A stretch of 64,000 nt of DNA from Micropterix aruncella (taxonomy: Eukaryota > Arthropoda > Insecta > Lepidoptera > Micropterigidae): assembly GCA_944548615.1 (NCBI GenBank), contig OX155964.1, positions 10,354,925 through 10,418,924 on the forward strand. Reading direction: 5' to 3'. Shown in pieces: positions 1-12,830 of the stretch. The stretch's first letter is position 1, and the number at the start of each line of letters is the position of its first letter. The notes under the pieces were generated by a model that did not search any database, was not told the DNA's origin, and saw nothing but the letters and a program-made list of their open reading frames with translations. A program made the translations under genes and the position numbers.

Positions 1-420
1 TGACTTCGCTCCCATGAGTCCCATGTGGTCATACGGAAAGCTCTTGAGCCGCGTTGTCTTCTTCTCGGGTCCTGGTACGAAGGCCTCCGCTTCAAGCACC
101 GTGTACCTACTCCCGTCTCATCGCGACGCCATAATCAGAAAGCCGCGCTGATGGTCCCGGCTCACGTGGAACTCCACAATAGGGTAAAATACCTAGTGGA
201 AGACGTCACGGTTCTAACTACATGCGCTGGTTTATAAAATACACACCGCGTAGAGTAGGATAACATTTTTGTATAATACGTCATAAATACTCTGTCAAAA
301 CAGCTTTTATGCTGTTTTATCCAAACTTTGATAATTATTATAGCATAATAATTTGTTTTTATGTATCTTATTTTTGTTTGCTTTTATGGTGATATGATAA
401 ACATACCACGCGTGTATAGA
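1..420. other. Unassigned DNA at window start
   Basis: Bases 1-236 are clearly more GC-rich than the AT-rich DNA that follows and hold a 70-codon open frame (25-237, +) with no motif I recognise. The composition step near 240 suggests the edge of a repeat copy cut by the window border. From 240 to 420 the sequence is AT-rich and shows nothing. Confidence 0.3.
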
Positions 421-428
421 CCGCGCCA

Positions 429-525
429 AATTTCATGGCGGTCACTCACATGCTCAGATCAAACGTATTGCATTTATTGAACACCACCGATCGGTGGTTT
501 TTCCGTTGCGACAACTCGCGGCCGG
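429..525 (+). repeat. TIR fragment of the ACCGCGCCAAA element family
   Basis: This segment matches the terminal inverted repeats of the element at 10214-10951: an ACCGCGCCAAATTTC-like start, then TGCTCAGATCA, a short variable part and GCATTTATTGAACACCA. Only one terminus is visible here, so it is a solo end or a truncated copy of a non-autonomous DNA transposon. DNA from 526 to 1048 shows nothing further. Confidence 0.5.
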
Positions 526-1048
526 CCAATCCCTGTATTTATGCAATTATGTAATTATATGCGAAAAAAGTCGCCTTTATACATTAGCATGCGTGCACTA
601 ACACCACTAACACAAAGAAATTTTCGAGGGTTGAAAACATGCCGCCGTAAGTTTCATTACCATGGCTAGAAGGATTTCTATCCCTTTTTGATGAGAAGTT
701 TCCCAGAGTGCATAAAAACTAATGCATTTTGAAGGGTTTAAATTAATTTAAAACGTTCTTCTACTTATTGTCTTTGAAATTAAATAAGTTAAGTTTGTCT
801 TTTGTAGTTTTTCACTGATTTTCACCACATAATCCTCATATCATTTAGGAGTATCAAAATGATACTTTAATCAGAAGCGCTTTGGGGTTTACATGGAGGC
901 GACCCTTAGAGATACTATGTAAGGTTGAATTGACGAACCGGTAAATTACATAGCGAGTAGATCGCATATTATATTGTTTGATGTGCCCGCACCATCGTAC
1001 AACTTGTAGACAAGGCCGGTGAAGAGGGTTATAGCCCATCACTAAGAC

Positions 1049-1703
1049 CCGTTACACGTTCAATCTGGCGTCAGTTCAGTCAGTTTGTCAGACTTATGGG
1101 AACTGATCGTTTATCGCGTTGACTGATGGACTGAACTGATGGATTTTCAACGTTTTGATCATTTCTATGACGGGTGTTAGGGGCTCACTAAACGATCAAG
1201 CATGCTTGTCAAGCTTCGCGTCACCGGCTGGGAGGAGATCGAAACCTCAGGAAATATGCAAATATTTTTTTTTAATATTTACCAAAAATGGCTAATTTTA
1301 AAAAATACCAGGTAGTCACATCATTCATCAATTAATTACGTCTAATTAAAGTGACTCCCTGGTATAAAACTACAAAATTAGGTATTTTTGGTAAATATAA
1401 AAAATATATATTTGCATACTTCCTGCGGTGTACGATCCCCCCCCCCCCCAACCCGCGACGTGAAGCTTGACAAGCATGCTTGATCGTCTAGAGACCCCTT
1501 TACACGTTCAATCTGGCATTAGTTCAGTCCGTGCCCTAATCATGAACTGACTGATGTAATGATGTCAATACTGAGAGAAATTATCAAAATGTTTGAAAAT
1601 CCATCCGTTAAGTCCACCAGTCATTGCAATAAACGATCAGTTTCCCGTCAGTCTGACCAACGTCACGGACTGAACTGATGCCAGATTGAACGTGTAACAC
1701 CCG
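1049..1703. mobile_element. MITE cluster with ACACGTTCAATCTGGC termini, interrupted
   Basis: Three copies of one terminal sequence (TTACACGTTCAATCTGGC) are present: forward at about 1051, forward at about 1501 and reversed ending near 1702. The segment 1049-1172 is the reverse complement of about 1580-1702, with arms of roughly 120 bp including GATCGTTTAT and GATGGATTTTCAA words. The piece 1501-1702 alone is a short TIR element of about 200 bp. A different palindromic element (1180-1499) sits between the arms. No coding capacity is seen, so this is a non-autonomous DNA transposon, superfamily undetermined. Confidence 0.65.
1180..1499. mobile_element. Palindromic MITE, copy 1 (long TIRs)
   Basis: The left half (GATCAAGCATGCTTGTCAAG, then GGAAATATGCAAATATTT, then ACCAGGTAGTCAC) is mirrored by the right half (GTGACTCCCTGGTATAAAA, TTTGCATACTTCCTGCGG, CTTGACAAGCATGCTTGATC). 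Arms are about 140 bp. A second copy lies at 27134-27455. A C homopolymer has grown in the right arm near 1437-1450. The element lies inside another MITE cluster, so it is the younger insertion or the two moved as a composite. Confidence 0.75.
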
Positions 1704-2352
1704 TCTTAGATATTTTGTGTATCCCTTTGGCAGCTAAAAAGACAACTCTCCGCTATCTCATTTTTATCATAAACGTTGTTTTACTGAGTTTTTATTATTG
1801 TATATCTCCATTAGCTTACTTATGTCAGTCTTATTATAAACGTGTACACTCTAGAATAGCGAATTGGATTCGTCTGTAAGGCTCCTGAATAATATTTGAA
1901 ATAAATAAATAAACACGATGAAATTAATAGATACATTTCATTGAATGTTGAGTGTAAAATATCAGATAAGCTATTATCTATTATTTTCTCTAGCCGCATG
2001 TTGTCACATTCAAACAATATTAAAATGTTTATTATTGTCATTATCCAGCTTGGATATTATTACTAAAATATCAAGATGGGTCGAGAGGCGATGCTATCTC
2101 AGGCATGCAGTTATACGTTGCTATCAACATAGCGCACTGCCTAGTGTGACTAAACGAAAGTGAACAGTGTTAACATACGACGTACTGAAGGATTGAAGCA
2201 AACTTGAAACAAATTTACTATTAAAAAACTAGCGACCGCAGGCAGGGCTGTAATCACTTTATCTGAAATTTTATCTGACATTTTAAAGTTTGAATCACTC
2301 AATTTTGTGGTATTCCAGACGACATTTATTGACGTTTTCTTCGTCGAGTCGT
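1704..2352. other. Intergenic DNA without recognised feature
   Basis: AT-rich sequence. Short open frames on both strands (for example 1945-2163 +, 1820-2041 -) overlap each other, have no motif and look like chance. AATAAATAAATAAA near 1902-1914 could be a decayed retroposon tail. Confidence 0.4.
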
Positions 2353-2625
2353 TGTTTATATATGGTATTATATTGCTTAATTCCATAGTACGATTTGGCA
2401 ACCCTTGTGCGCCAGCGAAATGCAGGTGTCGCAGATAACATTAACTGTATGATAATATTAACGTTGATAATGATCGGTTTTTTATAAAGGACTCATTGAT
2501 TATAAAAACCCAATAATTTGACAATTGATTATATCACAGATTATATCACATAAATAATATGGAGAGATAGAATGCCATATTTATGTAAATAGTATTAAAA
2601 TACTATAAGCTATACGTATATTATA

Positions 2626-3823
2626 TTAGGTCTTTGTATTGAAAACTTCGTTTTTTTGTGATATTGATCATTTATTTCGAAGCAAATTGGAAAAAGTATT
2701 TCATTCATTGTATTGTCAATCGCTAGCTATGGCGTTCTCCCATCTTTCTGGCAAGAGACAGATTCCCCGGCGGAAGAAGTTTTCGTCCTTGGAGGCTATC
2801 CACGGATCCAGCCATGTTTCAATATCCTCGAAAGAGTGGAAGCGCTGCTCGGAAAGGCCATGGGCCATTGACCGGAACAAATAGTAGTCGGATGGCGCAA
2901 TATCTGGGAGTACGGCGGGTGAGGTAGGATGTGGGACATCCTACCTCACCCGGCGAAGCGTTTCCAGGAAGCTCTTGACCTGCATCGCGACGTGTGGTCG
3001 AGCATGGTCAAGCTGGAAAATTACCTTGTGCCTTTTAGCGTATTCCGACCGTTTTATCTTCACATCATAGCTCAAATTCTTGAGCTGAGCTCGATAGCGA
3101 TCGCCCGTGATGGATTCTCCCGGTTTCAGCAGCTCGTAATAGATGACACCCTTTTGGTCCCACCAAATGCAAAGCATTACCTTGGATCCGTGGATGTCTC
3201 TCTTCGTCGTGGCTGTTGAGGTCGATGGAAGTGATTCACCGGGGTACGAGCGTTTGGGATTCACGTAAAAGATCCACTTTTCGTCGCCGGTGATTATTCG
3301 GCGGAGAAATCGTTTTCTTTTTGGACAGCCAAGGAGCATTTCACAAGTCATGAAACGTCTTTCGATGTCTCTTGGCTTCAACTCGTGAGGAACCCAATGC
3401 TCTTCGTTTTGAATGACTCCCATAGATTTTAAACATCTCGAAACGGTTGAGGGATGAACATTAACCACTTCACTTATCTTTTCCAGCGTCAGACTCAAAT
3501 CTTCATGGAGTATGTATTCCAATTCGGCTTCTTCAAATTATTGCTCCTGACCTGGGCGCTCTTTGTCTTGCACGTCGAAATCACCACCCTTAAATCGGAG
3601 AAACCAAGTCTCAACAGTCCTTTCTGTCGGAGTAATTTCCCCGTACCTAAGCCTTCAGCAGCAATCTATGACATTCTGCGGCAGTTTTCTTAAGATGAAA
3701 GCAGAAAAGCATTGCTTCCCGCAAAGGAAGTTTTGTCGGCTCAAATTTCGAAATCTTCGAAGCTAACAAAATTACGTTGTTGACACTTCAACGAAATGAC
3801 ACCGACTAATAATTGAAGCCTAA
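2626..3823 (-). mobile_element. mariner-family transposon (degenerate)
   Basis: A unit of about 1.2 kb surrounding a broken mariner transposase read on the minus strand. The plus-strand left end begins TTAGGTCTTTGTATTG after TA. The right end reads AAGCCTAA, giving TTAGGCTT on the other strand, so both termini start TTAGG though the inverted repeats have diverged. TA flanks the left end and TG the right, compatible with a decayed TA target duplication. Size is typical for mariner. It lies inside the TIR element 2353-4143. Confidence 0.75.
2716..3754 (-). pseudogene. mariner transposase pseudogene
   Basis: A cut-and-paste transposase of the Tc1/mariner superfamily that would act in the nucleus on its own terminal repeats. 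Read from 3754 down, the N-terminal HTH region is recognisable (SKFEP, LKKTAAECHRLL), followed by WVPHELKPRD, the first catalytic Asp in GDEKW, HGSKVMLCIWWD, the second Asp in LDHARPHVA, and PDIAPSDYYLF with the third Asp, as in D34D mariners. The frame ends at the stop at 2716. Lesions seen: the expected ATG is ATT (3752-3754), there is a frameshift after the LLLKA residues, an in-frame TAA before the EEAELEYIL part, and an in-frame TAG at 2941-2943 inside a short palindrome that adds about four codons between the second and third Asp. Length is otherwise normal (about 345 codons). It cannot make active protein. Confidence 0.9.
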
Positions 3824-4143
3824 TGATGACGACGCTTTGACATTAAGTATTTTGCAATTTCGTAAATGACTAGAAATATAAGTTACGGTATTTCTTATGA
3901 AATCGAAGTTTTCAATGCAAGGTCCTAATATTATTATTTCATACCGTATAGACGTGTTTAGAGAGCCATCTATAGTGCGCTGCCATACTGCTATACCATG
4001 AAAGTCGCCATATTGAACATAATATGAGATAAATATTTTTTTGGGGCTATGAGTGCCATCTACACGTTGCGTTTCGTAGTAAAATCCTAGTTGCAAAATA
4101 GCAGTACAACGTTGAGTAATCTAATACACTATAAAATCAATGG

Positions 4144-7328
<3,185 letters not shown>

Positions 7329-7601
7329 AATATTGGGTACAAAATTATTAAGTTTCAAATATAATGCTAATAACATGTTTCCACTTAAACATTAATAATT
7401 TAAACACTTAACAGTTTTCTATGAAGAATACACTCATATAAAAGGAGGTGGGAATTGGGAAGGGGGGAGTCATATAAGTAAATACAATTTTATGTCAATA
7501 CACGATCCATAATGTATACATACCTACTATTGTCATACATATTATTTAAATATATTCTTGATATATTCTTGAATACATATTATTAATATTATATAGTGCG
7601 A

Positions 7602-7860
7602 TTACAATGATACGTCAACACCGTTATTAATTATTGCTTTTTTAAGAGCGATAGATGACGAATTGAATACGTCAATATCGCCGAGCTGCGTATTATAAAT
7701 TTGACATACTCTATAAATAAAACAAGTTTGTGCATAATTAGTGCCAACCTGCGGTAGGTGGAACAACTCCGTTTGGCGAGTGAGTCGCGATGGTACACGA
7801 AAAGATACCATTCCAAGAAGATCCGAACAATCAATGTAACCTGCCATTGATTATGGAACG
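7602..7860 (-). pseudogene. LINE reverse-transcriptase C-terminal remnant
   Basis: On the minus strand the frame from 7847 to 7602 contains a serine-Asp-Leu-Leu-Gly start, then VSFRVPSRLTRQTELFHLP and GTNYAQTCFIYRVCQIYN. This arrangement (a hydrophobic VPSR-TR stretch, then F-LP, then TNY and a closing R--Q-YN) resembles the extreme C-terminus of Jockey/R1-like non-LTR RT proteins, beyond the catalytic domain. The upstream continuation is frameshifted and the catalytic domain is absent, so this is a 5'-truncated, dead copy. It ends with FNSSSIALKKAII and a stop. I am fairly sure it is a LINE tail; the clade is not certain. Confidence 0.5.
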
Positions 7861-8456
7861 CTTCTCCGAACAAATCTAGGCCTCTTTAAAACCTACTCTC
7901 AGCTATGATGTAATTTATTTGTGTCTTTTGTTTTTAGCCCAGTACATCTGACTGACAGAAATGTCATGTTTTTTTATGTGAATAGGACCTGTGCCAAAAG
8001 TAAGAATGAGTTTGTAGCTTTGAAAGATGCCCTAAAAACAGCGAAATCGCTCTATTTTAGGTTTTTGCTTAATATTTTACAAGGTATGCGTCTACTGACA
8101 ATTTCTATGCAGTTAAATTGTATTATGTTACTAAAATAAACGATTAGGATTATGAAATAATTCATTGATTCATCGTCCATTTATTCTCGATCAAGCTTAA
8201 CAAACGGAAATACGACAATCAAATGAGTGTATATTAAAATGTATATCTTGTCTGCTCGATATCGATATCATGTACCTATCGAGGGCCCTCCAGGCGTTGG
8301 AAGTCTAGAAATGAAAACATTAGATAAATGTCATTGATCAAAAATCCAACATATTACAGAGATTTGTATAATGTTGTAATATTCCAAGAGTATTATGCTG
8401 TAAAATAAAGGAAAATTACTGATAGTTGACATTTGTCAAAGTGCGTATATTTTTAA
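7861..8456. other. Intergenic DNA without recognised feature
   Basis: AT-rich. A 72-codon frame at 7921-8139 (+) begins at TTG and has no motif; I treat it as chance. Nothing else supported. Confidence 0.35.
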
Positions 8457-8611
8457 ATCGAAGACTATCGCGGTTGTTTGACATTATAAATAGGATAAAA
8501 ACGAATTTACCGCGTGAATAACGGCGGCTGCAATGTCACCGAAACGTCAGGTGCTACAAATTTCACGCGGTAAATTCGTTTCTATCCTATTTATAATGCA
8601 TAATTTTTATT
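8457..8611. mobile_element. Fold-back MITE, short copy (ACCGCGTGAA family)
   Basis: Terminal inverted repeats ATAAATAGGATA...ACGAATTTACCGCGTGAA at 8486 and its mirror TTCACGCGGTAAATTCGT...TATCCTATTTAT ending at 8594. The outer left flank (ATCGAAGACTATCGCGGTTG) matches the outer right flank of the 61 kb copy, so the true terminus lies further out. The interior is only about 60 bp, with ACCGAAACGTC shared by all copies. This is an internally deleted member of the family seen at 13997-14324 and 60767-61341. Confidence 0.75.
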
Positions 8612-9053
8612 TTTAACTACTATCAAAATTGTATATAAAACCGCTATATAAACACCGTTTATATAAACCACTATATATTTTGCCTGGTATATTTTAAACA
8701 AGTATTGTTATTGAGAAAATGCAATGAAAAAACCAAGGATTTACCTACTTTTTGAATAATAACCCAAAGGTAGGGCGGTTAATCAGTAACTTTCTTTATG
8801 GCATTATTTCCTATTTATTAATAGTTCTCAAACCGACTGTAAGCTACATACATTAATTTATATCTACACAACTATCATGATAGTTAATTTTCCTTAATTA
8901 ACTACATTACCGATAATGTTAGACGCAATGACGCATCCGATTGTAGAAATGCCTACCTACTAGAGTAGAACTAAATTGTATTGTATTGTACGAGTATATA
9001 TGTACGTTTTGTTTTTTTGCACCTCCATCAAAAACGTACGAGGAAAAGTATGT
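8612..9053. other. Intergenic DNA without recognised feature
   Basis: AT-rich sequence with no ORF or repeat match supported. Confidence 0.35.
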
Positions 9054-9367
9054 TTAACCCCTTGAGTATGATACGACCAAATCTGGTTCTGAAACAATTA
9101 TCCGTTGAGTATGATACGACCAGATCTGGTTCCACGTTTTTTTCACTTCTTTGACGTTCTCTTATTTATTCATATTTATCTAATTGTTTTACAAAATGAT
9201 ATTTCAATATTCTATATTCGAAATTTCAAGGCAATCATTGTGCAGTTGTTCTTTTTATGATTGGTGTAGTAGTTTCGTAGTTATAGTACTTTAAGGTCGA
9301 TGTCGCCGAAAATCCTGCAAAAGAGACAGATGCATCCATGAAAATACCCATTTACTCCAAGGGTTAA
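9054..9367. mobile_element. TTAA-flanked MITE (piggyBac-like)
   Basis: Bounded by TTAA on both sides (9054-9057 and 9364-9367). The termini are inverted: TTAACCCCTTGAGTA on the left, and TACTCCAAGGGTTAA on the right, which reads TTAACCCTTGGAGTA from the other strand. A TTAA target and a CCC start are typical of piggyBac elements. Just inside the left end, GAGTATGATACGACCAAATC is repeated about 44 bp later as GAGTATGATACGACCAGATC, a subterminal direct repeat that could be a transposase-binding site. No coding capacity. Confidence 0.65.
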
Positions 9368-10213
9368 GAAGCTAACAAATCTGTAGACTGTAAGGGAGAG
9401 TAAACGCGCACTTAACCGGTTTTTTTGTCTGTTTATGGCAGCAACTCGCGATAGGTGCCATATAGCTAATTGCAGGAAATCTACGTGGATCCAACGAAGC
9501 GGTCAAACGCGGAAAATGTGTTCATATGTCACAAAAACCACAAATTCATGGCGACGCTAATAAGCCACATAATGCGTTCGCGCATTACCGCCTGCCTGAC
9601 ACGCAATTATCGCTTATTTCCAAGAACTGACTAATCTTAGCATAGGTTAAGTGTATTTTTATATTTTTTGAATTTTCTATTTTTTTTAATCGTTGTAGTT
9701 TATAATTGCCATTTTAATTTATAATAAAAGTTTTTTTAGGTCAAAAACTATTTTTTTGTCTTTTTTAAATTTAGTTTTCTCTTTTTAAAACATGTAGGTA
9801 TTGTTGCCCTAATGTGTGTACCTATTGTATTGTTCCCCTGAATGTTTAACAGGTTTGCCTGAAAAAAGAAATCACTTAGAGCCGGTCCAAACGATGCGGT
9901 GCGACGCCGCATTGTTTGTTTATATCTTTAAACAATATATTTGTTTAATCACATACAACGACGGCAGAGATTTAGGGGTCTACATCTACAACGACAAGAG
10001 ACGACTCAGAATGGCATTTTCTGCAGTGAAAAAATATGTTGCCGCATGTTAAGTATGTCATGGGGTCCAGAATAGGAATCCAGACGTAAAAACTTGGGTT
10101 GACTCGTTTATACGAAGCTTTATTACGACTGAAACTTTGAGAGATCGCAGTTTGAGTGGTCGCATTCGAAATGCTCCGTCTATATTCGTCATGTATTGAA
10201 GAGCCCGTTAAAG
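9368..10213. other. Intergenic DNA; one unassigned short frame
   Basis: A plus-strand frame at 9816-10052 (78 codons, TTG start) has no recognised domain. It includes YICLITYNDGRDLGVYIYND. The segment 9780-10150 could belong to an unrecognised element, but I cannot support a boundary. Confidence 0.3.
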
Positions 10214-10951
10214 TACAGGCCGCACCATATCGGTCACTTACTCACGTGCTCAGATCACACGTATTGCATTTATTAAAACCCAATGCACTGAAACCAAAAA
10301 GGGATGGAAATCCTAATCCTTTAAAGCAGTATTTTTCGACCTTTTTAAGATCGTGACCACCTTTTTAGTAAAAAAAAATTACGCAACCCCACTCAGACTG
10401 TAACTTAGTTCTCTCGGCCCTCTTAGTCTATTCCACAGCTTTAAATGTAAGAATTCAATAAATATTTTTTTTTGTAAGAAAAAAATGGCGAAAACCACAT
10501 TAATGTTAACTGTTTTTTTCACTTTCGAAGCAGTACCTACCTGTTTCCATCTTAGATCAACATAAGGTTATGTAAAATAAATATTTAAAAAACACATAAT
10601 AAATATATTTCCTTTCCGAAGCTGTAAATGTTTGCATATTATATAATAAGACTAGCGTAAGACTAGTGTAGTGTTAGAGTTTGTCTCGCCAACAAACTGT
10701 ATACCAGTTTGGCGAGATTGTAATATTTAAAAAAATGTATCTTTTTCTTTGAATAAATCTAATAAAAAAATAAAAAAATAAAAAATGTTATATTTTCGAT
10801 TTTTATTATTAGATAGCCTGCGACCCCCGGAGTCTCTTCGCGACCCCTTGAGGGGTTCGCGAAGAGACTCACTGGTGCACTGGTGTTCAATAAATGGAAT
10901 ACCTACGTGTGATCTGAGCATGTGGGCGAGAAACCGAGAAATTTGGCGCGG
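10214..10951. mobile_element. TIR element of the CAGGCCGCGCCAAA family, with nested insertion
   Basis: Left terminus CAGGCCGCACCATAT..TGCTCAGATCACACGT..GCATTTATTAAAAC, mirrored by the right terminus, which read from the minus strand is AGGCCGCGCCAAATTTCTC..TGCTCAGATCACACGT..CATTTATTGAACACCA. Arms are about 70 bp with small indels. Related termini occur at 429 and at 38674-38906. A hAT-like MITE occupies most of the interior, which explains why this copy is longer than the 38.7 kb copy. No protein is encoded. Confidence 0.7.
10326..10872. mobile_element. hAT-like MITE nested in the TIR element
   Basis: The left end CAGTATTTTTCGACCTTTTT with ATCGTGACCACC, and the right end which from the minus strand reads CAGTGAGTCTCTTCGCGAAC, follow the CAGTG-style layout of hAT termini with flanking GTGACC/GCGACC words. 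The right side contains GAGTCTCTTCGCGACCCC followed by its inverse GGGGTTCGCGAAGAGACTC. A clean 8-bp target duplication is not visible. Non-coding. Confidence 0.5.
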
Positions 10952-11390
10952 CCTATAGGTAGGTACTTCAATAGTTTGTTATAGTCTTATAATAATAAAT
11001 TTTATGTAACATTTTTATTTTACTTATAAACATATTTTTGAAGTATTTGCAATGCAATTCGATAGCTGTTTAAATATTATCTAACCTGTATATTTTAGAC
11101 GAAACATAACCGACTAACTTAACTATCGAAAGCAAACTGAATGATCGCTTGATCAAAAACGATTTACATTCAATGGTCAGCGGGTCCATTATTTAGCACT
11201 AACAATTCTCAATAAAATATAGCGTAGTTTCCCCCGTTTAATTAATTCCGTAACTAGTCAATCGAAACGTAAATATTTTACCATTTATTGGGCATATCAC
11301 GCACACCTGCGAAAATCTGGACATTTGTAGAATGTAGGTATGTTTTGTACCGCGTTATATAGAAAAAAAGAATAATAATGAATAGAAATA
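10952..11390. other. Intergenic DNA upstream of a decayed transposon gene
   Basis: AT-rich sequence with no feature I can support. It may hold the 5' part of the element that encoded the protein at 11391-12830. Confidence 0.35.
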
Positions 11391-12830
11391 ATGGCGGCGA
11401 GTCACGCCAAACCAAAGCGAGGATGTCAGTCAGAATGGCGTCATGCCGAGATGCCGCGATCACATGCTACAATACGCCCGCTCTATACTAAAATATCCCG
11501 TGCGAATTGCTCGATATTCGTAGGGCTGGCAAGTGCGTATAAATCGTATTTCGAGAAAAAGTACGGCGAGCGGCTTGAAGGCGTTTTTCTCCACGAATCC
11601 GGTGAATGTGACGATTTATCTACTAGTTCAACTGCTGGAGAGAGTTCTGGCCTTGAGAGTCCTCGAAAATGCTTTGATGAATGCTGCGATAGAGCTAAAC
11701 GTTACAAACGAGGCGAGATTCGTTCTGCTATCTTCCAAGAAGAGATCGATTATGCATCTACTTCACGAGTAGACAAACCTACGTATATTGCTTCTGACAA
11801 AACTCTAGGTATGTTCACACAAGTCGAGCTAACCAGAGATAAGTACAAGTACTTAAGACACTGGTTGAAAGACCAAGTATACGAAATCCTTGCTCCTTAC
11901 AAAAAGATACCAGAGGAAAAGAGGGAATGCTATCCTCAAAACATGGCTTTTTCCGAAAGTTCCGCACAGGTGGGTGTCTCTCCAAAACCGTCTCAATCAC
12001 ATATCAAAGAAATTATTTGAAATTAAGTCGGTCACTGAAACTATGACTTGAAAATGAACTATGAAATGAACTATGAATGAAAACTATGAAAATGAACAAG
12101 TTGGACAAACTTCGAGCAATGCTTGTAAATGAAGTGGCATTAAAGTTCCGTATGTCACCTCTCCATGCCCGCTTCAACATGATAGTGTGTTCTACATGTA
12201 GGGTACAATCTACAATTCGAGCGTGGTCAAATCGACGACGAATCCCGCCCTGTAAGGGATCCTCAAAAATATAATATCAAATGTGAACTAGGGAGACACA
12301 GGGTATTTTAGTGGACACTGTAAAACAAGGCTCCGGGACCACAAACTCTGGTAATATTTCAAGAAGGTTTTTTTCCAACCGGCATTCGTCACCAAGCTCA
12401 CGGTTGTAAACGATAATATAATCAAGTGTTTTGCCGTGATTTTAGAAGCGATCACGTGCAAAGAACGAGTTAATAAGAAAAGACAGCAACAAGTTCGTGT
12501 CCCTGTATGAATGGTATAATATGCCATCCGGTGCCCAAAATACTCATACATGGAGAGGTCATTGTGGACAACTGTATTTTTCCTGACAGCTCTCTGTCGG
12601 AGTAAGCTCAAGAATACCAAAATAAGGAGCACTCTAGGAAGTGCAGTAGAGTGGTTGTCATGTCGATGAGGATGTCATGAACCTTATGATGATGTCATCA
12701 GATCCTGTGATAGCACACCTTAGGCCCACTTTCAAAAAAGTAAAAGATATAAGCGATGATGTAAGCGCACTTTCAGGGGACTTAGCTTTTAATTTAATAT
12801 TACTGTATATGTATATGTTCTTATGACTAT
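11391..12830 (+). pseudogene. Decayed gene of an unnamed transposon-type protein family
   Basis: The first 209 codons (11391-12020) are open. They include an acidic, Ser-rich middle (ECDDLSTSSTAGESSG) and then VELTRDKYKYLRHWL..APYKKIPEEKRECYP. After a gap, conserved-looking blocks follow in shifting frames: MSPLHARFNMI (about 12150), SGNISRRFF (12345), KLTVVNDNIIKCFAVILEAI (12390), WYNMPSG, ILIHGEVIVDNCIFPDSSLS then AQEYQNKEHSRK (12540-12640), and MMMSSDPVIAHLRPTFKKVK (12690-12750). The order of SPLHAR, GNTxRRFF, LYPWYxMP, ILIHG, LSEEAQE and SSDPxIxxLR blocks matches my memory of a large uncharacterised protein found repeatedly in invertebrate genomes and thought to be transposon-borne; I cannot name it. 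Stops and frameshifts make it non-functional. The ATG at 11391 is simply the first in frame. Related fragments appear at 26240-28200. Confidence 0.6.

Larger units (their letters stand above)
2353..4143. mobile_element. TIR element split by a mariner insertion
   Basis: The left end (2353-2420: ATTGCTTAATTCCATAGTA, then TTTGGCAACCCTT) and right end (4085-4143: TAGTTGCAAAATAGCAGTAC, GTTGAGTAATCTAATACAC) are imperfect inverted repeats. They match the ends of the intact-looking copy at 61991-62582. Left-side sequence is also shared with 33020-33360, and right-side sequence with 62400-62582 (GCCATATTGAACATAA). Removing the mariner at 2626-3823 would leave about 590 bp, the length of the 62 kb copy, so mariner inserted into a pre-existing copy. 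Confidence 0.7.

Noticed and set aside
1437..1450. C or G homopolymers (also at 23420, 46432, 46597, 55172, 56028, 63515)
   Set aside because: Low-complexity tracts; lengths may be sequencing artefacts and carry no functional evidence.
3454..3766. Plus-strand frames across the mariner
   Set aside because: Shadows of the minus-strand transposase.
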